From Anthopleura xanthogrammica (taxonomy: Eukaryota; Cnidaria; Anthozoa; Actiniaria; Actiniidae), in NCBI GenBank assembly GCA_964019055.1, contig OZ025209.1:10262661-10326660 (forward strand): a stretch of 64,000 nt of DNA, written 5' to 3'. Made by a program: the position numbers and the translations under genes. The notes under the pieces are model-generated. The model saw nothing but the letters and a program-made list of their open reading frames with translations, was not told where the DNA came from and did no database searches. Below, piece by piece: positions 1-12,207 of the stretch. Numbering within the stretch: the first letter of the stretch is position 1; every line of letters begins with the position of its first letter.

Positions 1-1105
1 AGAGCGTCTAGTTAATCAGTGATTTTTACCCATACTCCCGTTCGGGCTAGTCGCGTAGTCGCGGATGATGATATTCTAACAAGCCAAAATATGCCTAAAT
101 TCTTTGGCTGAAAACGATACGATTTCCACTTCGGAGAGAAAATTTATTGCTTGTCAGTTATACAACAATACTATAAGTCTCAGGATTTCTTAATTTTAAA
201 GCAATCGAGCCATTAATTGGAAAGCGAGAACACTTCGACACAAATATGTGCTTCGAAGACAGGCGCCATTGTTGTTATGCGAACAAGCCAAAATATGCCT
301 AACTTCTTTGGCTGAAAACGATACGATTTCCACTTCGGAGAGAAAATTTATTGCTTGTCAGTTATACTATAATACTATAAGTCTCAGGATTTCTTAATTT
401 TAAAGCAATCGAGCAATTGAGAAGCGAAAACACTTCTACACAAATATATCAAAGCCGTCAATAAACCAGCTTGTCCAGTCGCTTGTCCATTGACTAGCTA
501 AAAACATCATTTATCAACACAGATTTCGTACAAATATTTTGCCTTACCTTCAAAATTGTGTTGTTGCTGTATGTCTTGCTTTGTGTATACTTTTCATGGA
601 CAATTTTTCGAATAATCTATGTAATCGTAGATACCTGACTCAACACTTCAGGACATGCATTCAAACTTTGGCGCTAGACCTAGCCTCTGCCGTACGGAAC
701 ATCTGTTTTCGAAGAGGTGGCAGCTCTTAGCCAATCAGAACGCTCCATTTTCGATAATGTATTCAGTTTAGGGGTACCAGTGTTTTCAAGTCTTAGATAT
801 ATGTCAATTTTTAATTTTTTTTTCCTAATTTCTCAATTTTTAAAGCTAAATATTTTAGACCCCTTAGCTTGAAGTTTGGAAAAAAAATTGAATAAACACG
901 TTGGATTGAAAATGTTTGGGCTACCTGTGTTTATTGTTGAACACGACGGCCTGCCCTGGACGGCCTGGTAACCAAGTCTTGCCACATATCGTGTGATGGT
1001 TCGTCCTGAACCCACATTCTATTGTTCTGGCGAAGATTTTAAGTATTTATAGGTCTCTTGCCCGTTTTGAAATTACAAATTTATAGGGCTTTATCCGGCG
1101 TAAAA
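1..1105. other. Upstream region of TMEM120 with a direct duplication
   Basis: I see no coding exon here. A segment of about 170 bp occurs twice in the same orientation (78-248 and 282-449, offset 204 bp) with only a few differences. A CCAAT box in the context AGCCAATCAG lies at 729-738, about 370 bp upstream of the TMEM120 start codon. The 5' UTR and promoter of TMEM120 should lie in the right half, but I cannot place a transcription start. Confidence 0.6.
78..449. repeat. Two-copy direct tandem duplication
   Basis: Copy 1 (78-248) and copy 2 (282-449) both start with AACAAGCCAAAATATGCCTA and run in parallel to a shared CACAAATAT. The spacer of about 33 bp is unique. No open reading frame is shared and no terminal repeats are visible, so this looks like a local segmental duplication and not a mobile element. 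Confidence 0.85.
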
Positions 1106-2443
1106 ATGGCAGCGATTGCAGAGATATCTACTTTACGAGAATGGGACGAGGAATGGAGAACTGTCGAAGAGGACTTACTAAAGTTTAAGGTCAGTAAAGT
1201 ACGTGACCCGCGCCATTTGAATTCAGCTCAATAAGAAATGTAATCGCGAGTTATTTTATTAGCGACCTTCTAATGATGTAGTCTTTAACTTAAACTGTCT
1301 CCAGCATCCATATATTTGAGAAAATGATCGAGATTTTGTCTCGATTCTAGGTGACGTCACAAAATTATTGATAAGCTTATAAATTTGCTTTTTTTTAGGC
1401 GACGTAAGCTTCTAAACTTTAAATTAGAACGTTGTTAGAGATCGTTAGAGACATTTTATCTAATCTCATTAGAGAACTATTTGCTAGTTGATCTGAACTA
1501 AAGCAATAAAACACACCAAATCAATAGTTATCAGGGGTTTTTTTGGTTTTCCTGCAAGACTTTGCAAACAATCAACATGCTAAATCAGATAATTCAATAT
1601 TTGGGTTTTGGCCAGATCTAATATAAGCTTAATACATGTATTAACGGAAAACATCAAAAGTTCAAGGTTAAGCTGCTGATAGATGCTGCAATTTTTTTCT
1701 AGCACTGGCAACACAATTTCAGATTTTTGTTGCAGTAAATTATTGCAATGTCTATCATATGAAGAAAGTTTCTGGGTTAAAATCAATATTGAATCCTGTT
1801 TTGGCTAATATGATTATTGCATTGTGAGTGAACATGGGTCATAGACGTTGCAACATTCAGTTTTAGCTATTTTTAAGGTGTGCAATTCTCAAAATGTTGC
1901 AGAGAAAAGTTCAAGCTTTTTGATTTTCTGCAACATTCTTTGCATTGTGAGACCTCGTTGCCGTCAACATACTTTGGTGCATTAATGGTGTATTAATTTT
2001 TTATGGGGGAGGGGAAGGGATTTACATCAGTTAAAACTGTGATGCTTGAAAATTTGACTTGGAGTACTAGTGTCACTAAATGAGAGGATAGAAGGGCCAG
2101 GGTTGACATGCAGAAAAATGGTATAAAGAGAAGCTTTCTGGTGGTGACTGGGAGGGAGAAGGGAATGTTTTGATTATGATAATTTTCCCAATTTGTTTAT
2201 ATATGGTGATATCTTATTTTTCAGACTGGCGCGTTTTCAGACTATCAGAAAAAAATGGATGAGTTTCATAAAAATCAAAAGTCATGTTTGTCTACGGTCA
2301 ATTTAATGAAAAGAAAGATCAAAGACTTTGATAAGGCTCTTAAAAGGTAAATAAATTTTAACTTAGGGACTCTGATTGAGTCCTTAAGGGAGAAAAATGT
2401 TTTGCAATATTCTTGGAGTACATATATATCAAAACACAGACTT

Positions 2444-2504
<61 letters not shown>

Positions 2505-5500
2505 CGATATGCAGAAATTCTGATCCACCTGAGCGAAGTATATATAACTATATCGGGTGCATTGTGGGAATAATTTCTCGCGCGATTCAAGGTAAAGAAG
2601 CGTGACTAGCGTGGAGTTGATTGCCAGCGCTATATTATACACTATATAGCATCGAACAACTCGGAAGGCGAGAGCCTAAATGTTTTTTTAAAACACCAGA
2701 CTACTCCAAGACGTTGTCTCTCAAAGTAACGTCGTTAACCAAATAATTAAAGTCAACAAAAGGCAAAGAAAGTTCAGTTTTTACTGTCGTGACCTCTGCT
2801 CAAATAATTTAATCGCCCAAGAACATGTAACGGTAAAACAAACTTTACATTCAATTACAACTATAATACCAAAGCTTGAGATAACTTTCAGTGTTTTAGA
2901 TATACGCTAAAGTCGATGAAGGCGTATTTAAAAATATTTAGGATATTCGGATGAAATTGTCTTTCAAACAGTTTAATTTATGCAAAGAAAGCAATAGACG
3001 TTTTGCTTACATTATTGAAAACACTGATGCTTGCTCAAAGAGCTGATAATGATTTATGATCTTCTCACTCAATGAGGAATTTTCCCTGCATTTGTGAGGA
3101 CGGAAATAACTTTTGGTTTTTACAAGCTACAGAGTTTATTCTTATAAGCAGTGTGATTCGATTAAACGCAAAATATAAAATTTGTGTTATTGTGCACACT
3201 TTCTCCTCTGATGTTTCAAGCAATGGAATCTTATATTCTAAATTAGAAATACTTCTCGGGTACAAGTTTAATCTTTCCCTGATGTCTGGCTCAAAAGACT
3301 GAAAGGTTTGCAATTGAGTTATGCAAAAGTCAGAATATAATGTAAATCTATATTATTGTAGCTATAAATTTGCTCTGTGAATATCAAAAGAGAATTGAGT
3401 CGTGATTTATTTCGACACACTTTACACTTGAGATAGAAAACCAAAAGTTATTTCCGTCCTCACAAATGCAGGGAAAATTCCTCATTGAGTGAGAAGTTCA
3501 TAAATCATTATCAGCTCTTTGAGCAAGCATCAGTGTTTTCAATAATGTAAGCAAAACGTCCAGTTGTCCGATGCTATATAGTGTATAATATAGCGCTGGC
3601 AATCAACTCCATGCTAGTCACGCTTCTTTACTTTGAATCGCGCGCAAAATCATTCCCACAATGCACCCGATATAGTTATATACTTCGCTCAAATGGATCA
3701 GAATTTCTGCATATCGCTGTATATATATATCAGGGCTTTTTAATAAAGTCGAAAATTTGGCTGTAAAGGTTTATTATCCAGTTTTTTGATAATTTATATA
3801 TATATATTTAGTACAATTCTACTACTATACTATTGCAAATCCTGCATTCTGATTGGCTAACGTACTCACTATCTATCAGCCGATAGATAGTGGGTAGAGA
3901 AAGCCGGACTTGTTTTGAAAAAATGGCGGCTTTTCCTTCACGCTTTTGTGAAGTTTAGTTTAGTTTAGTATAGTATAGTTTAGTTGAGATTTTTACTAAA
4001 ACAATTAGAAGACTCACTCTCGATTTCTATCGGCTTTGATAGCCGGAGCCCCTCGTCAACTATCAGCCGATAGAAATCTCGAGTTCGTCTTCTAATTGTT
4101 AAATATTTATAATATTATACAGCTTTATGCAAAAATTATGGCCGGTTCAAGTATATATACAAGTATATCAAAAGTATATCAGAAATTATGGGATATCGTT
4201 CCTGATATTTTTTTCAGAAAGCCCTAGTGATAGGCAACCCGAAAAAAATATCAGCGATGATATCCCATAATTTCTGATATACTTTTGATATACTTGTATA
4301 TATACTTGAAACGGCCATAATTTTTGCAAAAGGCTATATATATATTTATAAAATATTTGAGATACTACGCGCGCTCTGATTGGCTGACTACCGTGTTTAT
4401 ATCAGAGGACAGAGACACGCTCAGCCTTTTGAGGGAAAAAACCCCGAAAAATCACGGAAGAAAATGATTTGAATGTTAAAGTAGAGCCGTAATTTTGTTT
4501 CGAAGACTTTAATTTCCTAGGAAACAATTCATTAAACCAAAAATAAGTGACAGTGCAAAATAACTATGAAAAAGTAAAATTTTCTCATCTATCAGAGGGA
4601 GAAATCCACTGCAATCACAGCTAAATACCAAGCTAAGTGGACATTGTGCATTTTTGAAAGCAAATACTGTGCTATTATGATAAAATAATAAATTTAAACC
4701 TATGTTTTATTCATGAAAGCCTTGATTTTTATTTATGTTAAACGGCGTTTGGCGTAAAAGTCATCATTGCGAAAAGTTAAAACTCGGCGTACGAATCAAC
4801 CACCATCAGCTTCAAAAACAATAAGAAGATATATTTAAAAAAGTTATTTTTAAAAGAACTTATGGTGATTTTTAACAGCTTAGCGAAAAGAAAACGGTAT
4901 TCTGACTGAGTTTCACTTAATGAATGACGAAGAGCTTGACAAAAAACTGAGAATATTTTACGTCGAAGCTAAAACAAGGAAGGCAAGAAATAGAGTCGAT
5001 CTTTGCTGCTAAAAATTCACTACTGCATTGAAAAATCTCAATAATCCCCCGTAAAACAGATGTATTCAGATAAACTCAAATCCATCTTTTAGTTTATCGA
5101 ATCAGATGTTAAATGCAGCGATCAGGAGCATCAAGGACTGAGAAAAGAAGAAAATGTAAAGCACAAAAATCCTATGAATTTACCAACCTGAACAAATTCG
5201 TCTCCAAACAATTCACAAGGCCTTACTATCAGAAATGTGTGGTTTATGTCACTCTTTACTGTTGTAGATGAAGTAGAAAAAGACAGCGAGAGCTCAGAAA
5301 AGAAAGCTTTTTCCCAGTTTTTCCTCTAAGCTCTTTAAATTCTTGTAAAATAAATAAACTTACAGTCCTTGTAGCTTGTGAACATCAGCCAAAGCGTACA
5401 CCACGAGCTGAAAGATTTCCTGTTCAAACCTTACCTCATCTGTTTAATCTTATAAAAACACGTCTTCAATTCATTTTCAGTACATCTTCGACTTTACAGT

Positions 5501-8500
5501 AGTTTCATTAACATTTCAGAACATTTCTTGCCGTGATTTTGAAAGAGTTTTCAATGATTTTGCCTCGTTAAATTCCATTTCTGTGCTAAGGAATTTGGTT
5601 GCTGTCAATGAAACTTTTATCATGCGTACAAGCCTTGTTTTTGATACTAAGTTGGGAGAATTTCAATTTCATCAGCTTATTGTCGTAAAATAGTTCAAAA
5701 TATTTCATAAAAGCAATATAAAACGTCCGCTTGTGTCTATATACTGTGATATAAACACTCTGGGAGCTGTAGAGCACTCGAGAAGTCAAAGAAACACTCG
5801 GCTGCGCCTCGTGTTTCTCTACGACTTCTCTCTTGCTCTACAGCTCCCAGCGTGTTTATATCACAGTATATAGACACGCGCGCCGTTTTATATTCCTTAA
5901 ATATATATATATATTTATCCCACACCATAGAAAATACAGCCAATCAGAAAGCAGAAAAGCCATTGTATATTCGTCAATATTTCACCCTTCCTTCCCATAA
6001 TGCACTGCATGTTGAATCTATGCACTTGTATTTTCTATGGTGTAGGATAAAATGGTTATACGATGGTTTCTCGTGGCATACCATGGAATATCCCACTCGT
6101 CACTTGTATTTTCTTTGTATACACACTCGCCTAAAGGCTCATGTGTATACTAGAAACTACAAGTGACTCGTGGGATATTCCCCAGTATGCCACTCGAAAC
6201 CATTGTATAACTACTGTAGTATAATTATATACAGTATGATAAAAAAACTGCTATGTTAATTGGTTGAGATTTGGTATAACTTAAATAATGAATGGCTATG
6301 TCTTTTTCCCTTTGATTCTCATGGGAAAAGAAATATGCACACCAAGAATTGATTTGGAGTTGTGAGTCACTGGGTAGGGGCATTATTGTTGGCATATGGA
6401 CTCCATTCATATCGGACCAGTTTTCATACTTTCTTCATTTTGAAGTGAAAAGCTTGAAACTATTGATCTACATAAAAATTAAATACTGATTGCTCTTTTA
6501 TTTGTTTACTGGTTTCGTTTCTAAAGACTTGAGAAGCAGAATGATACTCCAGAATCCAAGAAGCAGGTAATAGAGCTACGTTACAGGATAGAACTGCTTG
6601 AAAGCAAGATAAAGGAAGTGCAGAGATCTCTTCCATCAAGCGCAGGGTATGTGATATGGTTATAGTAAGCATAATTAAGCATAAAGCGCTTTAGAATATT
6701 TTAATAGTTTTAGCGCTATACAAATTTCATAATTATTATTATTATTAATTATTACTTCCTGCTATTATATAGAGGCTGAAACATTGTCATTTTGTGCACA
6801 CAAAATCCAAGATGGCATCTTTCTAATGTGTTGTTATGAGTTTGAAATTTTGAGTATATATTGTAGATTTATTGGCTTTAAAACCTTCCAAAATGTAATA
6901 CGGTCTTTAAGAAAGAATGCTTGATTGCAGCTGTTCAATATTAATTTTGGTTGCAGAACATTTTGGTCACTCAGAAATATGAAAGGAATTGGGATTTGGA
7001 AATTGCCAGCCCCTCAGAATGCCGAGTACCCCTCTATTAACTATGAATTAACATAAGTGCATTATATGATATTGATCAATACATTTTTATTGTCAGGTCT
7101 TTTCTGAGGCTATGTTTAGGAGATATCAACGTTTCTTTATACAACAAAAAGTGAGTGCTTAGGAAATTTCACATCTGTATATATATAGAGCAGTTTTCGT
7201 ATGAATGGAAAAAAATATGGCTAATTCATAACTGTACTGTAGCTGTACCATATCTTACAGTAGCCATTACAATAGGAAGCCATCACAATGTTATGGTATG
7301 TCGTACCATGCCAGTCAGTACTGTAGGTTTCCCACTCATAGGAAAATCACTCTATAATATTTACAGTATACAGATATTGTAACTGTGTATGTACTTTGTA
7401 AATTATGTAGTTAAAATATTGTTTGCACATCTTGTCTCATTATCCTTGTGGTATATGGATACTCCAGGCCTTCTCCTTGTACATCATATTATTATTAAAC
7501 CAAATATGTTAATTTTGTTTAATTTCCAGACTTGAATACAAGGATAACTATGAGAAGTTCAAGCTCAAGATGACAATCCTTTGTACAGTGTTTGCTTGTT
7601 TTAATCTTGTATGCAATTACAGGTATGCAGTGACTAAGTACATAGGTAGAGATACTGTACTTGTTTTCATTATAGCACAATGCACAAAAGTATAACCACG
7701 TGTACATTTCATATATTTGCACACTTCTATGCACAGTCTTTTTTGCTGCCAAACAAGCTTCTACATGGCTTATTTCATAAAACCAGCCAGATTAAGATAT
7801 TCATATCCCTAATAGAGGAAGATTATTCAATAAAAGAGATCTAGGCCTAGCTAGCTAGTGTGGCATGCAGAGCACCTTATTGTATTACACTCTCCCTACT
7901 ACATCTTTTGAAATTAATCATGCTGTGGGCCAGGGGAATCCCCCAATGACTGAGAAGCCACTTCACAGTATATACCTATTTCAAAAAAGGTTGTCGATAG
8001 GCCATATGCCATGGGAAATAGGTCATTCCATGATCCAAGAATAGCTGGAATAATGTGTGTTTCTGCTTCTTATTCTTGTCAAGAACACGGAGGATAGTGC
8101 TGAGATATTCCGTGTTATTTGTTTATTTTATCACCTTTCGCCTTTGGCAATGATAACCTTTTTTAAAATAAGTGTATATTATGCTACCCCCAATAACCAC
8201 TTGACTGCATGCATCTCGAAACATTTATTTTGAAATACCTCTACTCCTTGATTGACTGTAGGATAGGTGTATGACTGTAGGATTGGTGTATGCCTTCAAA
8301 AAATAGTTCCTCATTCTGTAACCTTTTATTTTCATCATATGTATTTTAATGAATTTTTTGCATATTTTTGCAGGCTTACAGATAGTTTGTTTCATGGAGT
8401 ACTTGTGTGGTATTACAGTACCCTTACACTACAGGAACACATTCTTATTGCAAATGGGTCAAGGTAATGACATGAATCCTTTGGTTTAATGCTAATAGAC

Positions 8501-11067
8501 CCCTTGAATGAGATGTTGAAGCAGCTCAATTTGGAGCACAATACAAGAATTTCAATCTCCTGAGAATTAGTAACCTAATTATTGTTTTGTCCTCCAAACT
8601 GAGCTGCATTCTGATGTGCTGCAAGGGGTCTATTTGATGCTAAATCCATGCAGTAAATGGTATGGAGAGGGTATTTACAGCAGCAACATTGTGGCTACAC
8701 CCTATGCCTTGGGTATTTGCATGCATCATTGCTAGTGGGAAATAAAATCACAATTGTGTCATGTCATATCCCTGCAATGTAAATTTGCTTGACATTTACA
8801 ATGCAAATTAGTTTTACCATATTTTGAGTCACACAACTAACATGCAGCAGCACATGTCCCAGTCATTTGCTGTAACAAATGTGATATTTTTTCAATAAAT
8901 TTCAGTTATTTTTTTTATCTGTTGACAGGATAAAGGGCTGGTGGGTGTTACATCACTACTTTTCAATCCTTCTGTCAGGATTTCTTCTAATCTGGTGAGT
9001 GAATAACAAAAATGTCACAGGGATTTTTTAAATAATTAAAACACAGATGACTGTATAATTGCTGCAAGTATAGCAAGCAGTGACACTTATCTTGCAGAAG
9101 AGGGCTTCCTTTTCTTTCCAGAAATGGTTGTGTGTCATGCAGATCTTAGGATTTCAAGATGGTTTTCAGAGCCTTAGTACTTCTATTCTGCAGTAGATTT
9201 TTGACACTACTATACTGTACATAAACCATAAGATATAAACCATTGATCTCTTCTCTTCAGTCTCCATGGAGACTGACTTCAGACAAACAAACACTGAGAC
9301 AAACTCTGATCTGCCCATGACAGTACTGTAGCTCTAGCTTAATTATGATGCAAACAAATTCTAGCCTATTAAATACTAAATGCAATGTGTTGCATGCTAC
9401 TTAAAGTACTTCATTTTTGATAAAAAGAAACTGGTATGATTATTGTTAATTATTTGTTATTGTTATTCCCAGGCCTGAGGGGACAATTTATCAGATGTTC
9501 AGAAGAAAGTTTTTCCTATTTTCTTTGTATCTCAGTAAGTACATAGAAGATTAAAGGCTATCCCAAAGAAAAATGTAGCAAACAAATGACAGGACTAGCT
9601 CAGATGCACAGTGCAACAACTCAAACACATTTTTACCCGCATGATTTAACCTACAAGCTATTATTAAGGCTGATGATGAAAGCCAAACCAAGCCTAAAAC
9701 AGTCTCCTGGCTGATTTAAGTAAGAATATGACTAACTTACTTATTAACTGTACAACATGCCAGACACAGTGTCGGAATAGACCAAATCTAACTTAATTTG
9801 TATTGTATTCTCCTTTCTGTAATTTTTTCCAAGATTTCATGTGTATGTATGTACTTTATTGGTTCACATTATATTCCAGGTTTTGTCCAGTTAGTCCAGT
9901 TTAAGTACCAAAGTGGTATCATGTACAGGCTTAGAGCTCTAGGAGTCAGCCGTGGAATGGATGTCACAGTTGGTATGCATTCAAATTGCTATTTTCTCTT
10001 CACACTAATCAGTTATATCATAATTAACTATGGTTATATATTTAAGTCATCAACTCTTCTGAGCTACTTTGCTCGTTATTACACTCCAAAACTTACCTGT
10101 TCACCCATAGAAAAGCCAAACAACTAGATCAACCTAGGTCATGCCATCCTTTCTTGAGTCAATGCCACTAACTAGAGCTACAGATTAGGCACAGATGAAA
10201 GTAACAGACTGTCAAGTTGTTAACCTTTTGAATTCTTTTTTAGATGGATTTCAGACCTGGATGTGGAGGGGGTTGGGTTTTGTTCTTCCTTTTCTGTTTC
10301 TTGGATATGTAAGTAAAATATACTGTTTTTTAGTATAATGGGAGTGCTTATTCCATTGTGTTCATTTGTTTTCATTACTCTATGTACAGTGTTGAGTATA
10401 TAATATTTACACTGTAAAGCTTTGTTAGATAATTGTCACATTTACTTCATTATTCTTTACCAGGTGTTCCAGTTTTACAATGCCTACACTTTAGTAGTTC
10501 TTTCTTACCATCCTGATTGCCGAGAATGGCAGGTAAGTATTTTCATGTTCCTGCAACCTCAGTGACTTACCTGGATTTTGTGTCAATCAAAAATTACTTT
10601 GTTGGAAATTTGATGGGGGAGGCTAGGGACGGGTATATAACATATGTGACAATACAGGCCTGCAAAATACAGCCATTTCAAAAAAAAATTACTGTTGAAA
10701 ACTGCACACTGCACAGTGTACTCCAAGACTGAAATGCATTGTTGATAATGGTCATTCCTTTTGTCCTGGGTGGCTAAAACATGTGGCAAATCTTTAAAGA
10801 ATTGTTTGACTTTGTCTGCCAATACTTATATTGTAACCATGTTCTCATGGACTCAGTTTGGTCTTGGAACACACTATTCAACGTTTTGTTAAATACCTTA
10901 ACACAAGGTACACATGTCACTTACCAAGATCTTTGTTCTCTTGTTTCTAGGTGATGGCAACAGGCATTACCTTTTTCGTTTTATTTTTTGGAAATTTCAC
11001 AACTCTTCTCTATGTATTGAAACAGAAACTCACAAAGGGTGAGAAGATTAGAGTCCCCTGTGGTTAA
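1106..11067 (+). CDS. TMEM120: TMEM120 family membrane protein (TACAN-like), 12 exons
   Basis: Exons: 1106-1189, 2225-2346, 6527-6646, 7097-7150, 7530-7622, 8374-8463, 8929-8994, 9473-9534, 9880-9972, 10244-10308, 10464-10532, 10951-11067; 1035 nt, 344 aa, close to the vertebrate length of about 343. The N-terminal part (about residues 10-100) is a charged coiled coil. The rest is a six-helix membrane domain with family blocks [30 protein letters not shown] (residues 189-198), [13 protein letters not shown] and [10 protein letters not shown]. In solved vertebrate TMEM120A structures a coenzyme A sits in this fold, which resembles ELOVL elongases, and the WW and HH residues (192-193, 196-197) fall in the matching block. 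The vertebrate proteins are in ER or nuclear envelope membranes; a mechanosensitive-channel role is disputed. The start ATG follows a TAAAA context. Intron 2 (4.2 kb) is packed with fold-back elements. Confidence 0.95.
2446..2500. repeat. (TA)n microsatellite
   Basis: An uninterrupted TA dinucleotide run of about 55 bp in TMEM120 intron 2, directly next to the left arm of a fold-back element. Open reading frames across it (poly Tyr-Ile) are not genes. Confidence 0.95.
2497..3730. mobile_element. Fold-back element with an interrupted left arm
   Basis: The right arm is almost continuous from 3438 to 3730. Its reverse complement is found in two blocks on the left: 2497-2663 pairs with 3565-3730, and 2997-3121 pairs with 3438-3560. 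The 333 bp at 2664-2996 have no partner, so the left arm seems to have taken an insertion or the right arm a deletion. The inner loop is 3122-3437. There is no transposase. It lies in TMEM120 intron 2. Confidence 0.8.
3808..4100. mobile_element. Palindromic MITE with CTGATTGGCT box, copy 1
   Basis: Holds CTGATTGGCT at 3849-3858, followed by the palindrome CTATCTATCAGCCGATAGATAG and, at 4020-4092, a second palindrome around GATTTCTATCGGCT. It carries TTTACTAAAACAATTAGA near 3990 and closes with CTAATTGTTAA near 4091. The same flanking words occur in the copy at 11595-11910, but the palindromes differ there. Boundaries are approximate. Confidence 0.6.
4127..4330. mobile_element. Short palindromic MITE, about 200 bp
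   Basis: Arms of about 73 bp (4127-4200 and 4257-4330) are near-perfect reverse complements, including CAAGTATATCAAAAGTATAT and AGAAATTATGGGATATC. The loop is about 56 bp. It is non-coding and lies in TMEM120 intron 2. Confidence 0.85.
4347..5905. mobile_element. Possible 1.5-kb non-autonomous fold-back element with NF-Y-type box
   Basis: The left end has ACGCGCGCTCTGATTGGCTG and GTGTTTATATCAG (4366-4408). The right end is a long palindrome (about 5735-5883) with arms around GTGTCTATATACTGTGATAT and GGGAGCTGTAGAGCA and a centre CGGCTGCGCCTCG. A short relative at 59691-59980 has the same box, the same GTGTTTATATCAG word and a similar GC-rich centre, so the two ends probably belong to one element. 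The stretch between holds no recognisable transposase. Extent is inferred. Confidence 0.5.
5910..6215. mobile_element. Nested palindromes next to a CCAAT box
   Basis: The word ACACCATAGAAAATACA (5922-5938) is repeated in inverse near 6028-6045. Inside and after it, arms 6053-6109 and 6152-6212 pair (AAATGGTTATACGATGGTTT with its inverse; GGAATATCCCACTCGTCACT with its inverse). AGCCAATCAG is at 5938-5947. It is the same style as the other CCAAT-bearing fold-back elements. No coding capacity. Confidence 0.6.
6677..6768 (+). mobile_element. 3' tail of a SINE or LINE
   Basis: AAAGCGCTTTAGAA, then AGCGCTATACAAAT, then an ATT trinucleotide run. The same arrangement (AAGCGCC, GGCGCTATATAAAT, TAA run) ends the LINE fragment at 60088-60655, so both appear to share a 3' end. 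Only the tail is recognisable. It lies just after TMEM120 exon 3. Confidence 0.5.
8495..8632. mobile_element. TAGACC MITE, family A copy 1
   Basis: A near-palindrome of about 138 bp. It starts TAGACCCCTTG, ends CAAGGGGTCTA and contains AGCAGCTCAATTTGGAG and its inverse CTCCAAACTGAGCTGCATT. The outermost TA at both ends fits a TA target duplication. Related copies are at 14443-14577, 36409-36542 and 49727-49860. It lies in a TMEM120 intron. Confidence 0.85.
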
Positions 11068-11220
11068 TGGATGATTCTCAAACAATAGAAAACAACGTAC
11101 AAAGCCTTACATTTGAAACAAAGTGGACACATGATTTTTTAGTCTTCTTGCATGTGTAAATAGATAATTATAAAGACAGCTTCAAGCTATGTCAAAAATA
11201 TTCAGATTTACTCTTCATCA

Positions 11221-11366
11221 GGAGCCAGTTGTTCAAAGCCCGAATAGTTATTCACTGGATAAGAATTATCCAGTGTATAGAATTTGTATATTAGTTGTTT
11301 TTTTTATTTAGTGGATAAGAATTTCTCTGATGGATAGTGCTATTCAGGCTTCATACAACTGGCTCC
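11221..11366. mobile_element. MITE with GGAGCCAGTTGT ends
   Basis: A 146-bp element. The left end GGAGCCAGTTGTTCAAAGCC pairs with the right end GGCTTCATACAACTGGCTCC. Inside, GGATAAGAATTATCC and GTGGATAAGAATT are further partial inverse or direct repeats. Non-coding, in the TMEM120 3' flank. Confidence 0.8.
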
Positions 11367-11594
11367 AGATGAGAAAATATCAAATTTGAAATAGATATAA
11401 ATATAAAGCTAATCCTAATATGATTCCTTTATAAAGCTAACTTCCTCCACTTCCATCATAAACAAGTGTCATTTCTTTCATCTGAGCTGTCTTTAGCAAT
11501 TAACTTTCTGCAACTTAAGTAATATAGAAAGACAAATATTATTAATATTATTAGGGGTTCACAGCAGAGACTAATGTGGACATTGCTCTGCTCA

Positions 11595-11910
11595 ATCATA
11601 TTGCATATTAGAAAAACCTACTAATGGTCTATCACCAATCGAGCCCTGTGATTGGCTGAGCTACTAGGGGTCTATTAGTGATAGACCTCTAGTAGTGAAA
11701 AGCGCCGGTTTTGAAAACCAAAAAAATATATTTAAAGCAAAATCCAAAACTTTTTGCATCCTTTTATTGGACCAATTAGTAGGTTTTTACTAAAACAATT
11801 AGACCTGTCGCCCTCATGGCCTACGAGTCAATAGCCCATGAGGCCGAAGGCCTCATGGGCTATTGACTCGTAGACCATTCGGACTCCAGGACTAATAATT
11901 GTTAATTTTT
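11595..11910. mobile_element. Palindromic MITE with GATTGGCTGAG box, copy 2
   Basis: Same order of words as 3808-4100: a GATTGGCTGAG box (11650-11660), a palindromic stretch (CTACTAGGGGTCTATTAGTG and the following inverse), GCCGGTTTTGAAAA, TTTACTAAAACAATTAGA, a second palindrome centred on GAGGCCGAAGGCCTC (about 11820-11870), and TAATTGTTAA. The two palindromes have different sequence from copy 1. Confidence 0.6.
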
Positions 11911-11969
11911 TTATTATTCAGACTGATTTGAAACTTTGGAGCATGTTTGCTAAGTTATCTTAAGTGACT

Positions 11970-12081
11970 TCAGGGCTTAAAATAACAGCCAGTCAATGGC
12001 CAATGTCTGGCCAAATTTAGTACTTGACTGGTCAAATACGGTTTTGAACAAACATGTTGACCGGCTGTTATTTTATGTTGA
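11970..12081. mobile_element. CAGGGC-ended hAT-like element, copy 1 (short)
   Basis: Starts CAGGGCTTAAAATAACAGCC and closes near CCGGCTGTTATTTTATG, with GGCCAGTCAATGGCC-type words between. Longer relatives lie at 23215-23420 and 25045-25237. hAT elements typically begin CAGGG, which is the basis for the class guess. Confidence 0.55.
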
Positions 12082-12207
12082 ACATAGTTACAAGCTTTCA
12101 AAAGTGTCGAAAACTTACAAAGAATGTATGGTTACAGGGGACAAGTGTCCCCCCTAACCATACATTCTTTGTAAATTTTTGACACTTTTCAGAGCTTCTA
12201 ACTCTGG
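12078..12207. mobile_element. Palindromic MITE around CCATACATTCTTTG
   Basis: The left arm (AAAAGTGTCGAAAACTTACA, then AAGAATGTATGGTTA) pairs with the right arm ending in TTTGACACTTTTC. The centre is GGGGACAAGTGTCCCC, itself palindromic. About 130 bp, non-coding. Confidence 0.8.

Noticed and set aside
2402..2642. Open frames with Tyr-Ile repeats on both strands
   Set aside because: Products of the TA microsatellite next to a fold-back element.
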